DNA from: Actinomycetota bacterium
GTDB lineage: Bacteria > Actinomycetota > Actinomycetes > Actinomycetales > Microbacteriaceae
Direction of reading: 5' to 3'
Length of the DNA: 64,000 bases
Assembly: GCA_020160915.1 (NCBI GenBank)
Contig: JAIUPK010000006.1
Coordinates: forward strand, 62,001 to 126,000
Below are positions 31,083 through 40,021 of this stretch, piece by piece; position 1 is the stretch's first letter; each line of letters begins with the position of its first letter. A model generated the notes under the pieces. The model searched no databases. It was not told the origin of the DNA and saw nothing but the letters and a program-made list of their open reading frames with translations. The translations under genes were made by a program, and so were the position numbers.

Positions 31083-31688
31083 ATGTCAACTTCCACTTCG
31101 CGCACGGGCTACCACCACGGCGACCTGCGCAATGCGCTGCTCGCCGCAGGTAGCGAGGTCGCACGCGAAGTCGGGTCGGAAGAGCTGTCGCTGCGCGAGG
31201 TAGCGCGGCGCGCGGGTGTCAGCCACACCGCCGCGTACAACCACTTCGCCGACAAGAAGGACCTGCTGCGCGGGCTCGCGATCGTGGCGTTCGAGCAGCT
31301 CGCTGTCGAGCTTCGAGAGGCGGCCGAACGCGACGACGGCCTGGAGGAGTTGGCGGTCGCCTACCTCCGGTTCGCCATGGCTCACCCGGCGGAGTTCGGG
31401 TTCATGTTCCAGCGCAGTCTCTGCATGCCCGACGGGGTGCCCGACCCGCTCGAGGAGGCCTCGCGAGGGTCCCAGGCGGTGCTCGCGGAACGGGTCATCC
31501 AGCTCCAGGCGGCCGGCGTGCTGCGTGCCGAGAACCCGGAGATCATCGGCCTGGCGCTGTGGAGCCAGATCCACGGAATCACCACCATCGTGCTCGACAC
31601 ACCCGTGTTCAAGTCGATTCCTGCCGAGCAGGCGGAAGGGCTGGCGCGGGCGTGCGTCGAGGCCATCATCGTGGGCCTGCGCGCCTAG
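31083..31688 (+). CDS. TetR/AcrR family transcriptional regulator
   Basis: This 201-residue repressor has a HTH at about residues 30-55 (LSLREVARRAGVSHTAAYNHFADKKDLL). The ligand-binding domain fits the WHG type (TetR_C_13-like) common in actinobacteria. GAGAAT lies 7 nt before the ATG. It is likely to repress the divergent epimerase gene via the CCACTGG sites. Confidence 0.88.
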   Translation: MSTSTSRTGYHHGDLRNALLAAGSEVAREVGSEELSLREVARRAGVSHTAAYNHFADKKDLLRGLAIVAFEQLAVELREAAERDDGLEELAVAYLRFAMAHPAEFGFMFQRSLCMPDGVPDPLEEASRGSQAVLAERVIQLQAAGVLRAENPEIIGLALWSQIHGITTIVLDTPVFKSIPAEQAEGLARACVEAIIVGLRA

Positions 31689-31700
31689 CCGCGACAACGA

Positions 31701-31734
31701 AGAACGGGGCGACCCCGAAGGGCCGCCCCGTTCT
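31701..31734. terminator. Intrinsic-type hairpin between convergent genes
   Basis: AGAACGGGGCG (31701-31711) pairs perfectly with CGCCCCGTTCT (31724-31734) over a 12-nt loop, serving both the TetR and the YeaQ-like gene. Confidence 0.75.
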
Positions 31735-31745
31735 CGTGGGTGGAA

Positions 31746-32012
31746 CTACGCGCGACGCGAGCCCCGCGTGGCGAGGCCGTAGATCAGCAGCACGACGATG
31801 GCGCCACCAATAGCCAGCAGCCAGGTCTGGATGGAGAAGAACCCCTCCAGGCCGATGCCGAACACGGCACTGCCGATGAAGCCACCGAGGAGCGCGCCGA
31901 CGACGCCGAGCAGCAGCGTGATGAGCCAGCCGCCTCCCTGGTTGCCAGGAAGGATCGCCTTCGCGATAGCGCCGGCCGCCAAGCCCAGAATGATCCAGCC
32001 GATGATGCCCAT
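31746..32012 (-). CDS. GlsB/YeaQ/YmgE family stress membrane protein
   Basis: This 88-residue, three-span protein starts MGIIGWIILGLAAGAIAKAI and has a glycine-rich central helix (LLLGVVGALLGGFIGSAVF). It belongs to the transglycosylase-associated (YeaQ/GlsB) family, induced by stress; no enzymatic activity is shown. A ribosome-binding site GGAG precedes the ATG. Confidence 0.92.
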   Translation of the reverse strand: MGIIGWIILGLAAGAIAKAILPGNQGGGWLITLLLGVVGALLGGFIGSAVFGIGLEGFFSIQTWLLAIGGAIVVLLIYGLATRGSRRA

Positions 32013-32241
32013 GACGTATCTCCAGTCGTTTGGTTGGCCCCGGGTATCGAGGCGCCTCACACTCAATCACAGCGCGACGGATGCGGCTCTACCCCTTGTA
32101 CTGCGCGACTCCGGCATGGTATTGACCGTCTGTCGCCATTACAGACCCCTGCCCTAGCTTGTCGCCGCGGCACAATCAAGCCCCATCTGCGACCTTCGGA
32201 GCCTGCATAGGATTGCGGGGTTTCACATATTGGAGGCACTC

Positions 32242-32493
32242 GTGAACGTACCCGCAGTCTCAGAACGAGACATCCGCCTCGACCTCATCTCCAGCACGGA
32301 GTGGCGCGTCTGCGATCGGCGCTTTGCCGAGAACGATCATCGAGCAGTGTTGGGAGTGATCGCACGCAACAGCGAGGGATACGAGGCGGTACCCCTCGAC
32401 AACCCCCGCGACACCCGCGTGCATGTCTCATTGGCTGCCGCGACCGCGTCCTTCTGGGATCCTCAGTTCTTCGGACCTACCGATGGAAGCTGA
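32242..32493 (+). CDS. Small hypothetical protein
   Basis: This 83-residue soluble protein has no recognised family. A strong ribosome-binding site (GGAGG, 32232-32236) lies before the GTG. A possible -10 TAGGAT is near 32212. It contains RLDLISSTEWRVCDRRFAEN and a C-terminal ATASFWDPQFFG segment. It overlaps the next gene by 11 nt. Sequence between 32013 and 32229 holds no other supported feature. Confidence 0.65.
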   Translation: MNVPAVSERDIRLDLISSTEWRVCDRRFAENDHRAVLGVIARNSEGYEAVPLDNPRDTRVHVSLAAATASFWDPQFFGPTDGS

Positions 32494-32770
32494 GTTCGAC
32501 GCTGACGAGCTCCCCGTTCCCGCTCAGGTCGAACGCGGAGGGCTCGTCTGGAACCTGATCAGCCGGGGAGACGGAGTGTGGGGCATCCAGCAGGGCCTTT
32601 CGCACCAGGGTGTTCTCGAGCAGACGATGAATCCCGAAGACGTGTCGTGGCGTGTGACTACATCGACAATCTCCTACACGGCGCCGGATGACGGCTTCAG
32701 CACCTGGTCGGAGGCAATGAGCGACTTCCTCGCGAAGGCGGGTTCGGACGCGGTGGACCGTGACGATTAG
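32483..32770 (+). CDS. Small hypothetical protein
   Basis: This 95-residue acidic protein begins MEAEFDADELPVPAQ and includes WSEAMSDFLAKAG near its end. There is no family I recognise. Its start overlaps the end of the previous gene, so the two are probably co-translated. Confidence 0.6.
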   Translation: MEAEFDADELPVPAQVERGGLVWNLISRGDGVWGIQQGLSHQGVLEQTMNPEDVSWRVTTSTISYTAPDDGFSTWSEAMSDFLAKAGSDAVDRDD

Positions 32771-32809
32771 GCTCAGGGGGTATCCGGTAGTCCAGTCTGG
32801 GAGAACATT

Positions 32810-33130
32810 GTGGGAAAGCTGATCTACGGGTCGCAGGACGCCGAGTTCGAGTTCGAGGACCGCCTGCTCGCCCACCTTCGCGTCGTCATCGTCACCAAGC
32901 TGCGTCGAGGCGAGAACTTCACATTCACGTGGGACTACCCCACCTCGAACGGCAGCGGTCGCATGTCGCTGTGGATGGATCCGGCGATCCCCCTGCAGTT
33001 CCGCTTCTACGGCGGTCGCGAGCCTTCACTTAACCGCGCATGGATCGAGGCGCTCTCGGGTGTAGCGGCGAGCACCATGGGCTTGGTGCCCCTGCCCGAA
33101 CCGCAGGGCGGCGACGCGCCCCAGACCTAG
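32810..33130 (+). CDS. DUF7882 family protein
   Basis: This 106-residue protein starts MGKLIYGSQDAEFEFEDRLL and has VVIVTKLRRGENFTFTWDYP. This is the DUF7882 family, widespread in Microbacteriaceae and often mislabelled ATP-dependent DNA ligase. It has no ligase motif. A GGGAGAA ribosome-binding site precedes the GTG. The stop is shared with the convergent GGDEF gene (CTAG). Confidence 0.87.
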   Translation: MGKLIYGSQDAEFEFEDRLLAHLRVVIVTKLRRGENFTFTWDYPTSNGSGRMSLWMDPAIPLQFRFYGGREPSLNRAWIEALSGVAASTMGLVPLPEPQGGDAPQT

Positions 33131-34131
33131 TCCGCGGCGACGCGGACGGTGTTGCGGCCCGAGGCCTTTGCGTCGTACAACTGGCGATCTGCGCGACTCA
33201 TCAGCTCTTCGAGGTGCAACTCAGCACCCGACGACTGAAGCGCGCCTCCCACGCTTGTAGTGATTCGGGGCTCGACAGCGAGATCTTCGACGGCGGCCCG
33301 GAGGCGGTCGGCGACGAGTGTGAGCTCCTTGATGTTTCTCACGACGGTGAACACGGCGAACTCCTCACCGCCCATCCGCACGAAGAGATCGCCCTGACGC
33401 GCGACCTCCTGAATGCGACGCGCCACCGCGACCAGCACTGTGTCCCCCGCCTCGTGTCCGAAGTTGTCGTTGACGGCCTTGAAGTGGTCCAGGTCGAGAA
33501 TCAGGCAGCCCAGTCTCTGGCCGGTACGATCCGCGAGGGCACCGAGAAGGGATGTGCCCAGCGCCAAACCGCGCCGGTTCGTGATTCCCGTGAGCGGGTC
33601 CTTGAGCGAGTCAGCGATTGCCTCCGCCGTCGCGCTGGCGGCCACTCGCCTGAATCCGAAGACCGCAAAGAGCGATGCTGCCGCCACGGCGACGAACACT
33701 CCGAGCGCCGGCGCGGGCACAGTGGATCGCAGGGCGATCGAGACGATGCCGAAGCCGACGGAGACCAGCGACATCACGATCGCAGCGCCGAGTTTCTCGT
33801 ACGACGCAATGCCGACCGCGATACCCAGGAAGACGAAGCCGCTGAGCGTTCCGAGTGGTGCCGGCTGGATGGTCAAACCCAGCAAGAACACCGTCGCCAT
33901 GATCACCGAGAGGAAAGACCGCACCACGAGATCGCGCCGCCCGTGGAACCACGTCAGAGCCGCCGTGAACAGAACACAGATCACCGCCGCGGCAATCGCC
34001 ACCGAACGGAGCCACATCGACTCGAATTCTCCCCAGATGCCCGCAAGCGCGAAGCCGATCGCGAGTCCGCCCGAGATCAGTCGGAGGACCGCGAGCTGGA
34101 ATTCGCTCTGCTGGGCGGTCGGAGAGGGCAC
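33127..34131 (-). CDS. Diguanylate cyclase, membrane-bound GGDEF protein
   Basis: This protein makes cyclic di-GMP from two GTP. The 334 residues have about six N-terminal membrane helices (residues 15-150) and a C-terminal GGDEF domain from about 170. The active-site motif reads MGGEEF (GGEEF variant), and DPLTGITNRRGL and LDLDHFKAVND are present. No RxxD inhibitory site is seen at the usual place before GGEEF (there is VARQGDLFVRMGGEEF). It lies directly downstream of the EAL gene. Confidence 0.92.
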   Translation of the reverse strand: MPSPTAQQSEFQLAVLRLISGGLAIGFALAGIWGEFESMWLRSVAIAAAVICVLFTAALTWFHGRRDLVVRSFLSVIMATVFLLGLTIQPAPLGTLSGFVFLGIAVGIASYEKLGAAIVMSLVSVGFGIVSIALRSTVPAPALGVFVAVAAASLFAVFGFRRVAASATAEAIADSLKDPLTGITNRRGLALGTSLLGALADRTGQRLGCLILDLDHFKAVNDNFGHEAGDTVLVAVARRIQEVARQGDLFVRMGGEEFAVFTVVRNIKELTLVADRLRAAVEDLAVEPRITTSVGGALQSSGAELHLEELMSRADRQLYDAKASGRNTVRVAAD

Positions 34132-34221
34132 GTCATACTCCTGGTCGTCGGGTCCGGGACGAAGGTAGGGCTCTATTGTCGCTGACGGGCACGTACCCCG
34201 TCCGGGGGCTTGACGGGCAGA

Positions 34222-34992
34222 TCACCTGTCGAGAATGGAGGGCACACTGGACGCCGGTACAGGGCGAGAGAACAGGTAGCCCTGCCCGTAGGTGCACCCT
34301 GCCGCAAGGAGCACCTCGAGTTGTGACGTGCGCTCGATGCCCTCGGCCACGACCTCCAACCCGGCGAGCCTGGCGGCTGAAGCGACCGCGGAGATGATCT
34401 CGGCCCGCTCCGGCGCCGTCTCGATGTCAGCAATCAGGCTGCGGTCGAGCTTGAGGGCGTCGGCATCCACTTCGATGAACCGCTCCACAGTCGAGGCACC
34501 GGTGCCGAAGTCGTCGATGACAACCTTGATCTGCTCGCGACGCAGGGTGGCGAGGTTTGCTTTGACGTCGTCGCCGCCCAGATCGAACTCGCTCTCGATC
34601 ACCTCCACGCGCAGATCCTGACAGCGGTGCTGGAAGTCGTCGCACATGGTGACGAGTGAGACGCTGTAGGCGAGTTGCTGCAGCTCGTACCCCGAGACGT
34701 TGACACTCAAGTAGAGGTCGCGGCCGCGCTCGCGTGCCGCGCGATGCCACTCTGCCGCCTCAGCCATCGCGCGCTTGGTGACCCACACCCCCAGGTCTTC
34801 GATGGCTCCGCTGCGCTCGAAGTCCTGGATGAAGTTCACCGGGCCGACCTCGCCCAACTCCGGATGAGCCCATCTCACGAGTGCCTCGAGCCCCACCGTT
34901 TTACCCGACGACAGTTCGACGATCGGTTGGTACACCAGTCGGAACTCGTCACGGTGAAGTGCCGCCGCGACGGCCTCACGGGTGGTCAGCAT
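34222..34992 (-). CDS. EAL domain cyclic di-GMP phosphodiesterase
   Basis: This 256-residue protein is a stand-alone EAL domain. Visible motifs are YQPIVELSSGKTVGLEALVRW (EAL), DFGTG in VVIDDFGTGAS (loop 6), and a C-terminal GYLFSRPVP. The metal ligands expected in EAL enzymes (E, N, E/D, K, E) appear present, so it is probably active. It has a ribosome-binding site (GGAAGGTGA). With the GGDEF gene it forms an opposed make-and-break pair in one operon. Confidence 0.9.
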   Translation of the reverse strand: MLTTREAVAAALHRDEFRLVYQPIVELSSGKTVGLEALVRWAHPELGEVGPVNFIQDFERSGAIEDLGVWVTKRAMAEAAEWHRAARERGRDLYLSVNVSGYELQQLAYSVSLVTMCDDFQHRCQDLRVEVIESEFDLGGDDVKANLATLRREQIKVVIDDFGTGASTVERFIEVDADALKLDRSLIADIETAPERAEIISAVASAARLAGLEVVAEGIERTSQLEVLLAAGCTYGQGYLFSRPVPASSVPSILDR

Positions 34993-35129
34993 CGTTTCAC
35001 CTTCCGCGGGATGGACATGAGCGACGGGGATAGTTTCAGGGATGCCCACCCAGCGCAAGCCCCCCCGGAGGACTCACCCCGCGCGCCTACTGTGGGAAGC
35101 GTACGACGAAATGTGTCTGAGGTGATGAA

Positions 35130-35402
35130 ATGCAACGCATCCACTACTCGGGGGTCAGCCTTCTGACGGGGGACGAGATCGCGCGAGGAGTCGTTCAGTA
35201 CGCGCAAGCGCTCGCGCATGCGGGCGGGTCTGCAGAGATCAAGCTGCCGGTGCGACTCGGCGATGGTGGCACGGCGAGCGCCACACTGCTCATCGGCCCG
35301 TCAAGTCAGCTCGTGACGGTAGACGAGGCCAGCCCGTTCGACGAGCTCACTGCCCCGGAGGTCATTGAGCAGTGGCACACGGCGATGTCGCACATCGCCT
35401 GA
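35130..35402 (+). CDS. Small hypothetical protein
   Basis: This 90-residue protein begins MQRIHYSGVSLLTGDEIARG and ends EQWHTAMSHIA. It is soluble and has no known family. A good ribosome-binding site (GAGGTGA) lies before the ATG. It is convergent with the next gene with no gap. Confidence 0.65.
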   Translation: MQRIHYSGVSLLTGDEIARGVVQYAQALAHAGGSAEIKLPVRLGDGGTASATLLIGPSSQLVTVDEASPFDELTAPEVIEQWHTAMSHIA

Positions 35403-35663
35403 TCAGCGCCGGTAGGCATCCACGACCATCGACACGGTCGCATCGAACGAGAGCGACTCGCAGATGTCCATCGTGTGCAGAATGTCGTCTCCGAGCAAGC
35501 CTACGAACACGTTGCCGCGCTTCTGCACGAAACCGATCGTACTGTTCGGAGCCAGGAGGCAGTAGGTGTCCGGCGCGATGAGCGAGATGTCGAGCGAGTC
35601 GGTGACAAAGCGCGACGGCAGCAGTCTCGTGGTGGCGTCGGCGGTTCGGTTCAGTGTCATCAT
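35403..35663 (-). CDS. Small hypothetical protein
   Basis: This 86-residue protein begins MMTLNRTADATTRLLPSRFV and has a hydrophobic core NSTIGFVQKRGNVFVGLLG. There is no recognised family. AGGAG lies before the double ATG. The upstream 200 nt (35664-35866) hold nothing else I can support. Confidence 0.62.
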   Translation of the reverse strand: MMTLNRTADATTRLLPSRFVTDSLDISLIAPDTYCLLAPNSTIGFVQKRGNVFVGLLGDDILHTMDICESLSFDATVSMVVDAYRR

Positions 35664-35866
35664 GCACTCCTGTCTGTTCTGCAATCCAATCCCGATGGCA
35701 CAGGATGCCGCCCCCCATTGACACGGGCGCTGCGCGTGTGGCAGTGCAGGCACCCGCGGTCTCTGAGATCGCAGGCGGCCTCGGATGTCAACCCCCAGGC
35801 AGTCTCGGCGCGGAGGTGACAGCGTTGAAGAAGCACAGCCACCCTGTGCGGAAATGGAGTCACATC

Positions 35867-36049
35867 ATGGGTATGGACGACAAGATCAAGAACGCCGCTG
35901 ATGAGGCCGTGGGCCGCGTCAAGGAGGGCGTCGGTGCCGCGACGGACAACCGCGACCTCGAGAACGAGGGCAAGGTCGAGCGCGCCAAGGCCGACCTCCA
36001 CCAGGCCGGCGAGAAGGTCAAGGACACCGTGCGGGACGCCACAAACTGA
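35867..36049 (+). CDS. CsbD family stress protein
   Basis: This 60-residue hydrophilic helical protein reads MGMDDKIKNAADEAVGRVKE, then GKVERAKADLHQAGEKVKD. This is the CsbD-like family, induced by sigmaB-type stress in Bacillus; the biochemical role is unknown. A ribosome-binding site TGGAG lies upstream. A perfect terminator follows. Confidence 0.92.
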   Translation: MGMDDKIKNAADEAVGRVKEGVGAATDNRDLENEGKVERAKADLHQAGEKVKDTVRDATN

Positions 36050-36064
36050 TCCCACGGACGTAGC

Positions 36065-36097
36065 GAAGGGGCGGAGCCATCACGGCTCCGCCCCTTC
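36065..36097. terminator. Perfect 14-bp intrinsic terminator hairpin
   Basis: GAAGGGGCGGAGCC and GGCTCCGCCCCTTC pair perfectly over a 5-nt loop (atcac), followed by a T-rich CGTCTCTCTG. It terminates the CsbD gene and may serve the convergent msrA. Confidence 0.88.
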
Positions 36098-36127
36098 CGT
36101 CTCTCTGTGGCCAGTCGCCACGCAGCG

Positions 36128-36646
36128 CTAACTGGTCAGCTGCTCCTCGCGGTGCGGGAGCTTCCAGCCCGGGCGCACGAAGTGGCAGGTGTAGCCGTTG
36201 GGGTACTTCTCCAGGTAGTCCTGGTGCTCGTCCTCGGCCTCCCAGAAGTCACCGGCCGGCTCGACCTCGGTGACAACCTTGCCCGGCCAGAGGCCCGAGG
36301 CATCCACGTCGGCGATCGTGTCGAGGGCGACCCGCTTCTGCTCGTCGGTGGTGAAGTAGATCGCCGAACGGTAGCTGCGACCGATGTCGTTGCCCTGACG
36401 GTTCTTCGTCGACGGGTCGTGGATCTGGAAGAAGAACTCCAGAAGGTCACGGTAGGAGATCAGAGACGGGTCGAAGACGATCTCGACCGCCTCGGCGTGG
36501 TCACCGTGGTTGCGGTAGGTCGCGTTGGGCGTGTCCCCGCCGGAGTAGCCGACGCGGGTGGAGATCACTCCCGGGCGACGCCGCAGAAGCTGCTGGGCGC
36601 CCCAGAAACATCCACCGGCAAGAATCGCGGTCTCGGTGTTGGCCAT
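36128..36646 (-). CDS. msrA: Peptide methionine (S)-sulfoxide reductase
   Basis: This enzyme repairs oxidised methionine (S form). It is a 172-residue MsrA with the active site [14 protein letters not shown], the [19 protein letters not shown] strand and the C-terminal [11 protein letters not shown] end. It starts 2 nt after msrB ends and has a GGGAG ribosome-binding site, so both are in one operon. Confidence 0.96.
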   Translation of the reverse strand: MANTETAILAGGCFWGAQQLLRRRPGVISTRVGYSGGDTPNATYRNHGDHAEAVEIVFDPSLISYRDLLEFFFQIHDPSTKNRQGNDIGRSYRSAIYFTTDEQKRVALDTIADVDASGLWPGKVVTEVEPAGDFWEAEDEHQDYLEKYPNGYTCHFVRPGWKLPHREEQLTS

Positions 36647-36648
36647 GG

Positions 36649-37107
36649 TCAGGCTCCCTTCGTGGTGGTGAACAGGCTGCGGTAGTCACCGTAGCCCGCG
36701 GCTTCGAGCTGGTCCACCGGGATGAACCTCAGCGCGGCCGAGTTGATGCAGTAGCGCATGCCGCCCTCGGCGATCGGCCCGTCGTCGAACAGGTGACCCA
36801 GGTGGCTGTCACCGTTGGTCGAGCGCACCTCGGTGCGAAGCATGCCCCAGCTCTTGTCGTCGTGGCGCACGATGTAGGCGGAGTTGATCGGCCTGGTGAA
36901 ACTCGGCCAACCCGATCCGCTGTCGAACTTGTCGGTCGACGAGAACAGCGGCTCGCCCGAGACGATGTCGACGTAGATGCCGTCGGCGTGGTTGTCCCAG
37001 AACTCGTTGCGGAAGGCTGGCTCCGTGGCGTTCTTCTGAGTGACCGCGAACTGCTCAGCGTTCAACTGAGCGACGGCGGTCGGGTCCTTGCGGTACACGG
37101 TGGTCAT
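36649..37107 (-). CDS. msrB: Peptide methionine (R)-sulfoxide reductase
   Basis: This is the R-form partner of msrA, 152 residues. It shows [31 protein letters not shown] and the catalytic [11 protein letters not shown]. Neither CxxC pair of the zinc-binding MsrB type is present, so this is the zinc-free form. The start has an AAGGAG ribosome-binding site. Confidence 0.95.
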   Translation of the reverse strand: MTTVYRKDPTAVAQLNAEQFAVTQKNATEPAFRNEFWDNHADGIYVDIVSGEPLFSSTDKFDSGSGWPSFTRPINSAYIVRHDDKSWGMLRTEVRSTNGDSHLGHLFDDGPIAEGGMRYCINSAALRFIPVDQLEAAGYGDYRSLFTTTKGA

Positions 37108-37186
37108 GTGGATCTGCTCCTTGTCGGGTCGCTGGCTGCGGCCCTCACCTAGTGGAACAGCGGGAGCACCGATAAAGTTCCCGCAG

Positions 37187-37843
37187 TCAGCGGCGCGTGA
37201 AGATCTGGTGCACGACCCCGGATGGCGATGCCGCGCTCTCGATGGAGAATCGCTCCTCGAGACCCTCCAGCCCGTCCCACAGTCGCACCCCGCGGCCGAG
37301 GACTACCGGCACCACGACGATGTGCAGGTGGTCCACCAGGTCTGCCGCGAGAAACTCGCGCACGACGGTCGGCCCCCCGCCGAGTCGCACGTCGAGACCC
37401 CCGGCTAGCTCGGAGGCGAGATCGAGCGCGGCCTGCGGTGAGGCATCCCGGAACAGGAAGGTGGTCTCGCCGAGGGTGAGGTCCGGGCGAGCGTGATGGG
37501 TCAGCACGACGACGGGAGTGTGGAAGGGAGGCTCGTCGCCCCACCAGCCCTGCCAGTCGTCTTCCTGCCACGGCCCCTGCTGCGGACCGAACTTGCGGCG
37601 GCCCATGATCTCAGCGCCGATGCCGACCCAGCCGGCCGCGGCGAAGGCGTCATCGACGCCCGTCGTTCCCTGCCCGATCGCCTCGGCGTCGTGGCCGGTC
37701 ATGCTCACGAAGGTGCGCGTGGGAAAGAACCAGCTCATCAGGCGGCTGCCCGCATGTCCGAACGGGGCGTCGAACGCCTGCCCCTCGCCGGTCGCGAACC
37801 CGTCGAGTGAGACGGCGAGGCTGTGCACCCTGAGTTTCGTCAC
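37187..37843 (-). CDS. Dihydrofolate reductase/RibD C-terminal family protein
   Basis: This 218-residue protein has the DHFR-like fold: [20 protein letters not shown] at the start, [22 protein letters not shown], and a C-terminal [19 protein letters not shown]. The family includes riboflavin-type reductases, and the substrate is unknown. A GTG at 37843 is used; TACCGT lies 7 nt upstream. Confidence 0.87.
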   Translation of the reverse strand: MTKLRVHSLAVSLDGFATGEGQAFDAPFGHAGSRLMSWFFPTRTFVSMTGHDAEAIGQGTTGVDDAFAAAGWVGIGAEIMGRRKFGPQQGPWQEDDWQGWWGDEPPFHTPVVVLTHHARPDLTLGETTFLFRDASPQAALDLASELAGGLDVRLGGGPTVVREFLAADLVDHLHIVVVPVVLGRGVRLWDGLEGLEERFSIESAASPSGVVHQIFTRR

Positions 37844-37972
37844 GACGTCGACGGTAGCAGCGTCGCCGCCGGATCGGCAGCCCCGGCGAACCCGCCCTGT
37901 GGACGGGTGATTGACCATGTCATCTGCATCGGCTTGACTCACTGAAGTACATTCAGCGAAGGAGAGACCCCC

Positions 37973-39370
37973 GTGAGCAGGAGCCCCCGCCGTGCACGCT
38001 GGCGTCGATCCACCGCGGCAATCGCAGCTCTGGCCTTCGTCGCGCTCTCCGCGAGCGCGGTTGCACCTGCTGTCGCCGCTCCCGCGGCACCCATCGTGGT
38101 CGAGATGACGCCCGCGCTGAAGGCAAAGATCCAGGCGTTGATCGACGATTTCCGCACGAGCCATTCCATCTCCGGCATCTCGGCCGCGGTCGTCACGCCC
38201 GACCCTCACGGGCCCAACCCCGTGATCACCACCTTCGCCTCCGGCGAGCCGTCGTTCGGTTCGGGAACCCAGGTCGACGCGTCGACCCAGTTCGAACTCG
38301 GATCGGAGACGAAGGCCTTCACCGCCGACCTGCTCGCCTACCTCGTCGCCTCCAATGTGGTGTCTCTCGATGACCCGGTGCAGATGTATGCGCCGGTTGG
38401 GATAACGGTGCCGGAGTGGATCGACCCCGACTCGGGCGTTCACACCCCGATCACCCTGCGCGACCTCGCGACCCACCAGGCTGGGCTGCCCGACCCGCCG
38501 TGGAACTTCAACGAGGGCTGCGGGGGACCTCCAAGCTGCGAGAACCCGCGCCCCGGCTACACGCAGACAATGCTGTGGAGTGGGCTCGAGAGTCAGCTTC
38601 TGCTGTGGCAGCCGGGCACCCGATGGCTCTACTCGAACTGGGGCTTCGGCCTGCTCAGCACGATCCTGTCGAATGTTGTCAATTCCGTGCCGATCACGGA
38701 TCCTCCCGCGTACCAACTGACCATCGAACAGGCCTTCCTCGACGACCTCGGCATGTCGTCGACGGAGCTCGAACCGCCGAGCCCGCCCATCGCCACCCCT
38801 TACTACTCCACTGGAGCGCCGGCGTTCTACTGGGACAACACCAACGCCATCAGCGGGGCCGGCGGCCTCATCTCCAACGCGAACGACATGGGCACGTGGG
38901 TAGCCGCACACCTCGGCTACAACACGGCTGGCGCGTCCCTCGGCGTGCGGTCGATGGCGAACACCCTTCTTCCGGTCAGCACCATCACCACCGAGTGCTC
39001 CTCGGATTCGCAGTGTGGGCCCGCCGACTTCCAGATGGGGCTCGCCTGGCAGCTCTACTCCGCGACGCACGCTGACATGGGCGCGCCCTGGGCGTTCAAG
39101 AACGGCGGCACCGCCGGTTCCAGCACCGACACGGTCATGGCGTCGAGCCTGGGGCTCGGTGTGACGACGATGTTCAACCAGGAGCGGAAGGACAACGATG
39201 AGGTCGCGGCGGTCATCCTGAGATTGCTCATCGCTCAGACGAAGCTTGCTGACACCGGGTCTGCGACCTCTGGGCTGGGCGCCACGGCGCTCGGCGCTGC
39301 GGCGCTTCTGGCGCTCGGCATCGCGCTCGCGACCGATCGGCGAAGGCGCATCGGGCGCACTGGCCGCTAG
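37973..39370 (+). CDS. Secreted, sortase-anchored serine hydrolase (beta-lactamase family, class C-like)
   Basis: This 465-residue extracellular protein has a signal peptide (residues 1-36, ending AVAA-like). The penicillin-binding/beta-lactamase fold shows SETK (SxxK) in FELGSETKAFTADLLAY and YSN in RWLYSNWGFGLL. The C-terminus has LADTG, a hydrophobic helix and RRRRIGRTGR, the layout of a class E sortase cell-wall signal (LAxTG). It is likely a D-Ala-D-Ala-type peptidase or esterase rather than a resistance enzyme. The GTG start has an AAGGAGAG site. Confidence 0.87.
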   Translation: MSRSPRRARWRRSTAAIAALAFVALSASAVAPAVAAPAAPIVVEMTPALKAKIQALIDDFRTSHSISGISAAVVTPDPHGPNPVITTFASGEPSFGSGTQVDASTQFELGSETKAFTADLLAYLVASNVVSLDDPVQMYAPVGITVPEWIDPDSGVHTPITLRDLATHQAGLPDPPWNFNEGCGGPPSCENPRPGYTQTMLWSGLESQLLLWQPGTRWLYSNWGFGLLSTILSNVVNSVPITDPPAYQLTIEQAFLDDLGMSSTELEPPSPPIATPYYSTGAPAFYWDNTNAISGAGGLISNANDMGTWVAAHLGYNTAGASLGVRSMANTLLPVSTITTECSSDSQCGPADFQMGLAWQLYSATHADMGAPWAFKNGGTAGSSTDTVMASSLGLGVTTMFNQERKDNDEVAAVILRLLIAQTKLADTGSATSGLGATALGAAALLALGIALATDRRRRIGRTGR

Positions 39371-39374
39371 GACG

Positions 39375-40016
39375 TCAGGCAGCCAAGTGGAACGTGTTCG
39401 CGAAACGCGCGAGCAACTCGCCACGCCCGTGCAGCACCTCGACCACGCCTGACGAGATCGCACGGTCCGGGGCGAGTTCACCCGAGATCAGGCGCCGGAT
39501 GTCCGGCCCGGCGGCAAAGGCCAGGTCGGCCGGCCCGTCGCCTCGGGTCACGTCGAGGGCTGCGCCATCCACGTGAATGAGCAGTTCGGCGGCCCCCACC
39601 CTCGCCGCGTACGCCGTCGCGGGAAGGGTCGCCGCGACGTTCTGCCGGAACGCCGTGCGCAGCGTCATCGTCATCGAGTCCGGCGTGACGATCTGCTCGT
39701 CGCGAGGATCGTCCAGTGTCTTGAACCCCCAGGCGCCGAGGCCCAGCACGACCGGCTCGAGTTCACGGCCGTAGGGCGTCAGCTCGTACACGACCACGCG
39801 GGAGTGCGGTGCGCGGCGCAGCACTCCCGCCTCCTGGAGCTCCTTGAGGCGTGCGGCCAGGATGTTGCTCGGGATGCGCGGCAGCCCGGCCGCGAGCTCG
39901 CTGTATCTGCGGGGTCCGACCAGCAGGTCGCGCACGATGAGCAGCGCCCAACGCTCGCCGATGAGCTCGAGCGCGCGGGTGATGCCGTCGTGCTGTCCGT
40001 ACTCGCGTGCCGCCAT
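39375..40016 (-). CDS. HxlR-type regulator with C-terminal SCP2-like domain
   Basis: This 213-residue protein has a HxlR winged helix at residues 8-100 (LIGERWALLIVRDLLVGPRR, SNILAARLKELQEAGVLRR, YELTPYGRELEPV). The C-terminal half (about 115-213) has an SCP2/sterol-carrier-like look, probably a ligand-binding domain. It follows the VOC gene by 5 nt on the same strand, so it is probably co-transcribed. The target and ligand are unknown. Confidence 0.85.
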   Translation of the reverse strand: MAAREYGQHDGITRALELIGERWALLIVRDLLVGPRRYSELAAGLPRIPSNILAARLKELQEAGVLRRAPHSRVVVYELTPYGRELEPVVLGLGAWGFKTLDDPRDEQIVTPDSMTMTLRTAFRQNVAATLPATAYAARVGAAELLIHVDGAALDVTRGDGPADLAFAAGPDIRRLISGELAPDRAISSGVVEVLHGRGELLARFANTFHLAA

Positions 40017-40021
40017 CGACC

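Noticed and set aside
32810-33130. ATP-dependent DNA ligase
   Set aside because: This label is often attached to the DUF7882 family, but the 106-aa protein has no KxDG nucleotidyl-transfer motif.
37973-39370. Beta-lactamase resistance determinant
   Set aside because: The fold and SxxK/YxN motifs also fit peptidases and esterases. The cell-wall anchor argues for a cell-envelope role.
37844-39481. Long upstream extension of the minus-strand DHFR-like gene across the serine hydrolase
   Set aside because: The extension is antisense to a gene with signal peptide, SxxK, YSN and sortase signal. The GTG at 37843 with TACCGT upstream is the proper start.
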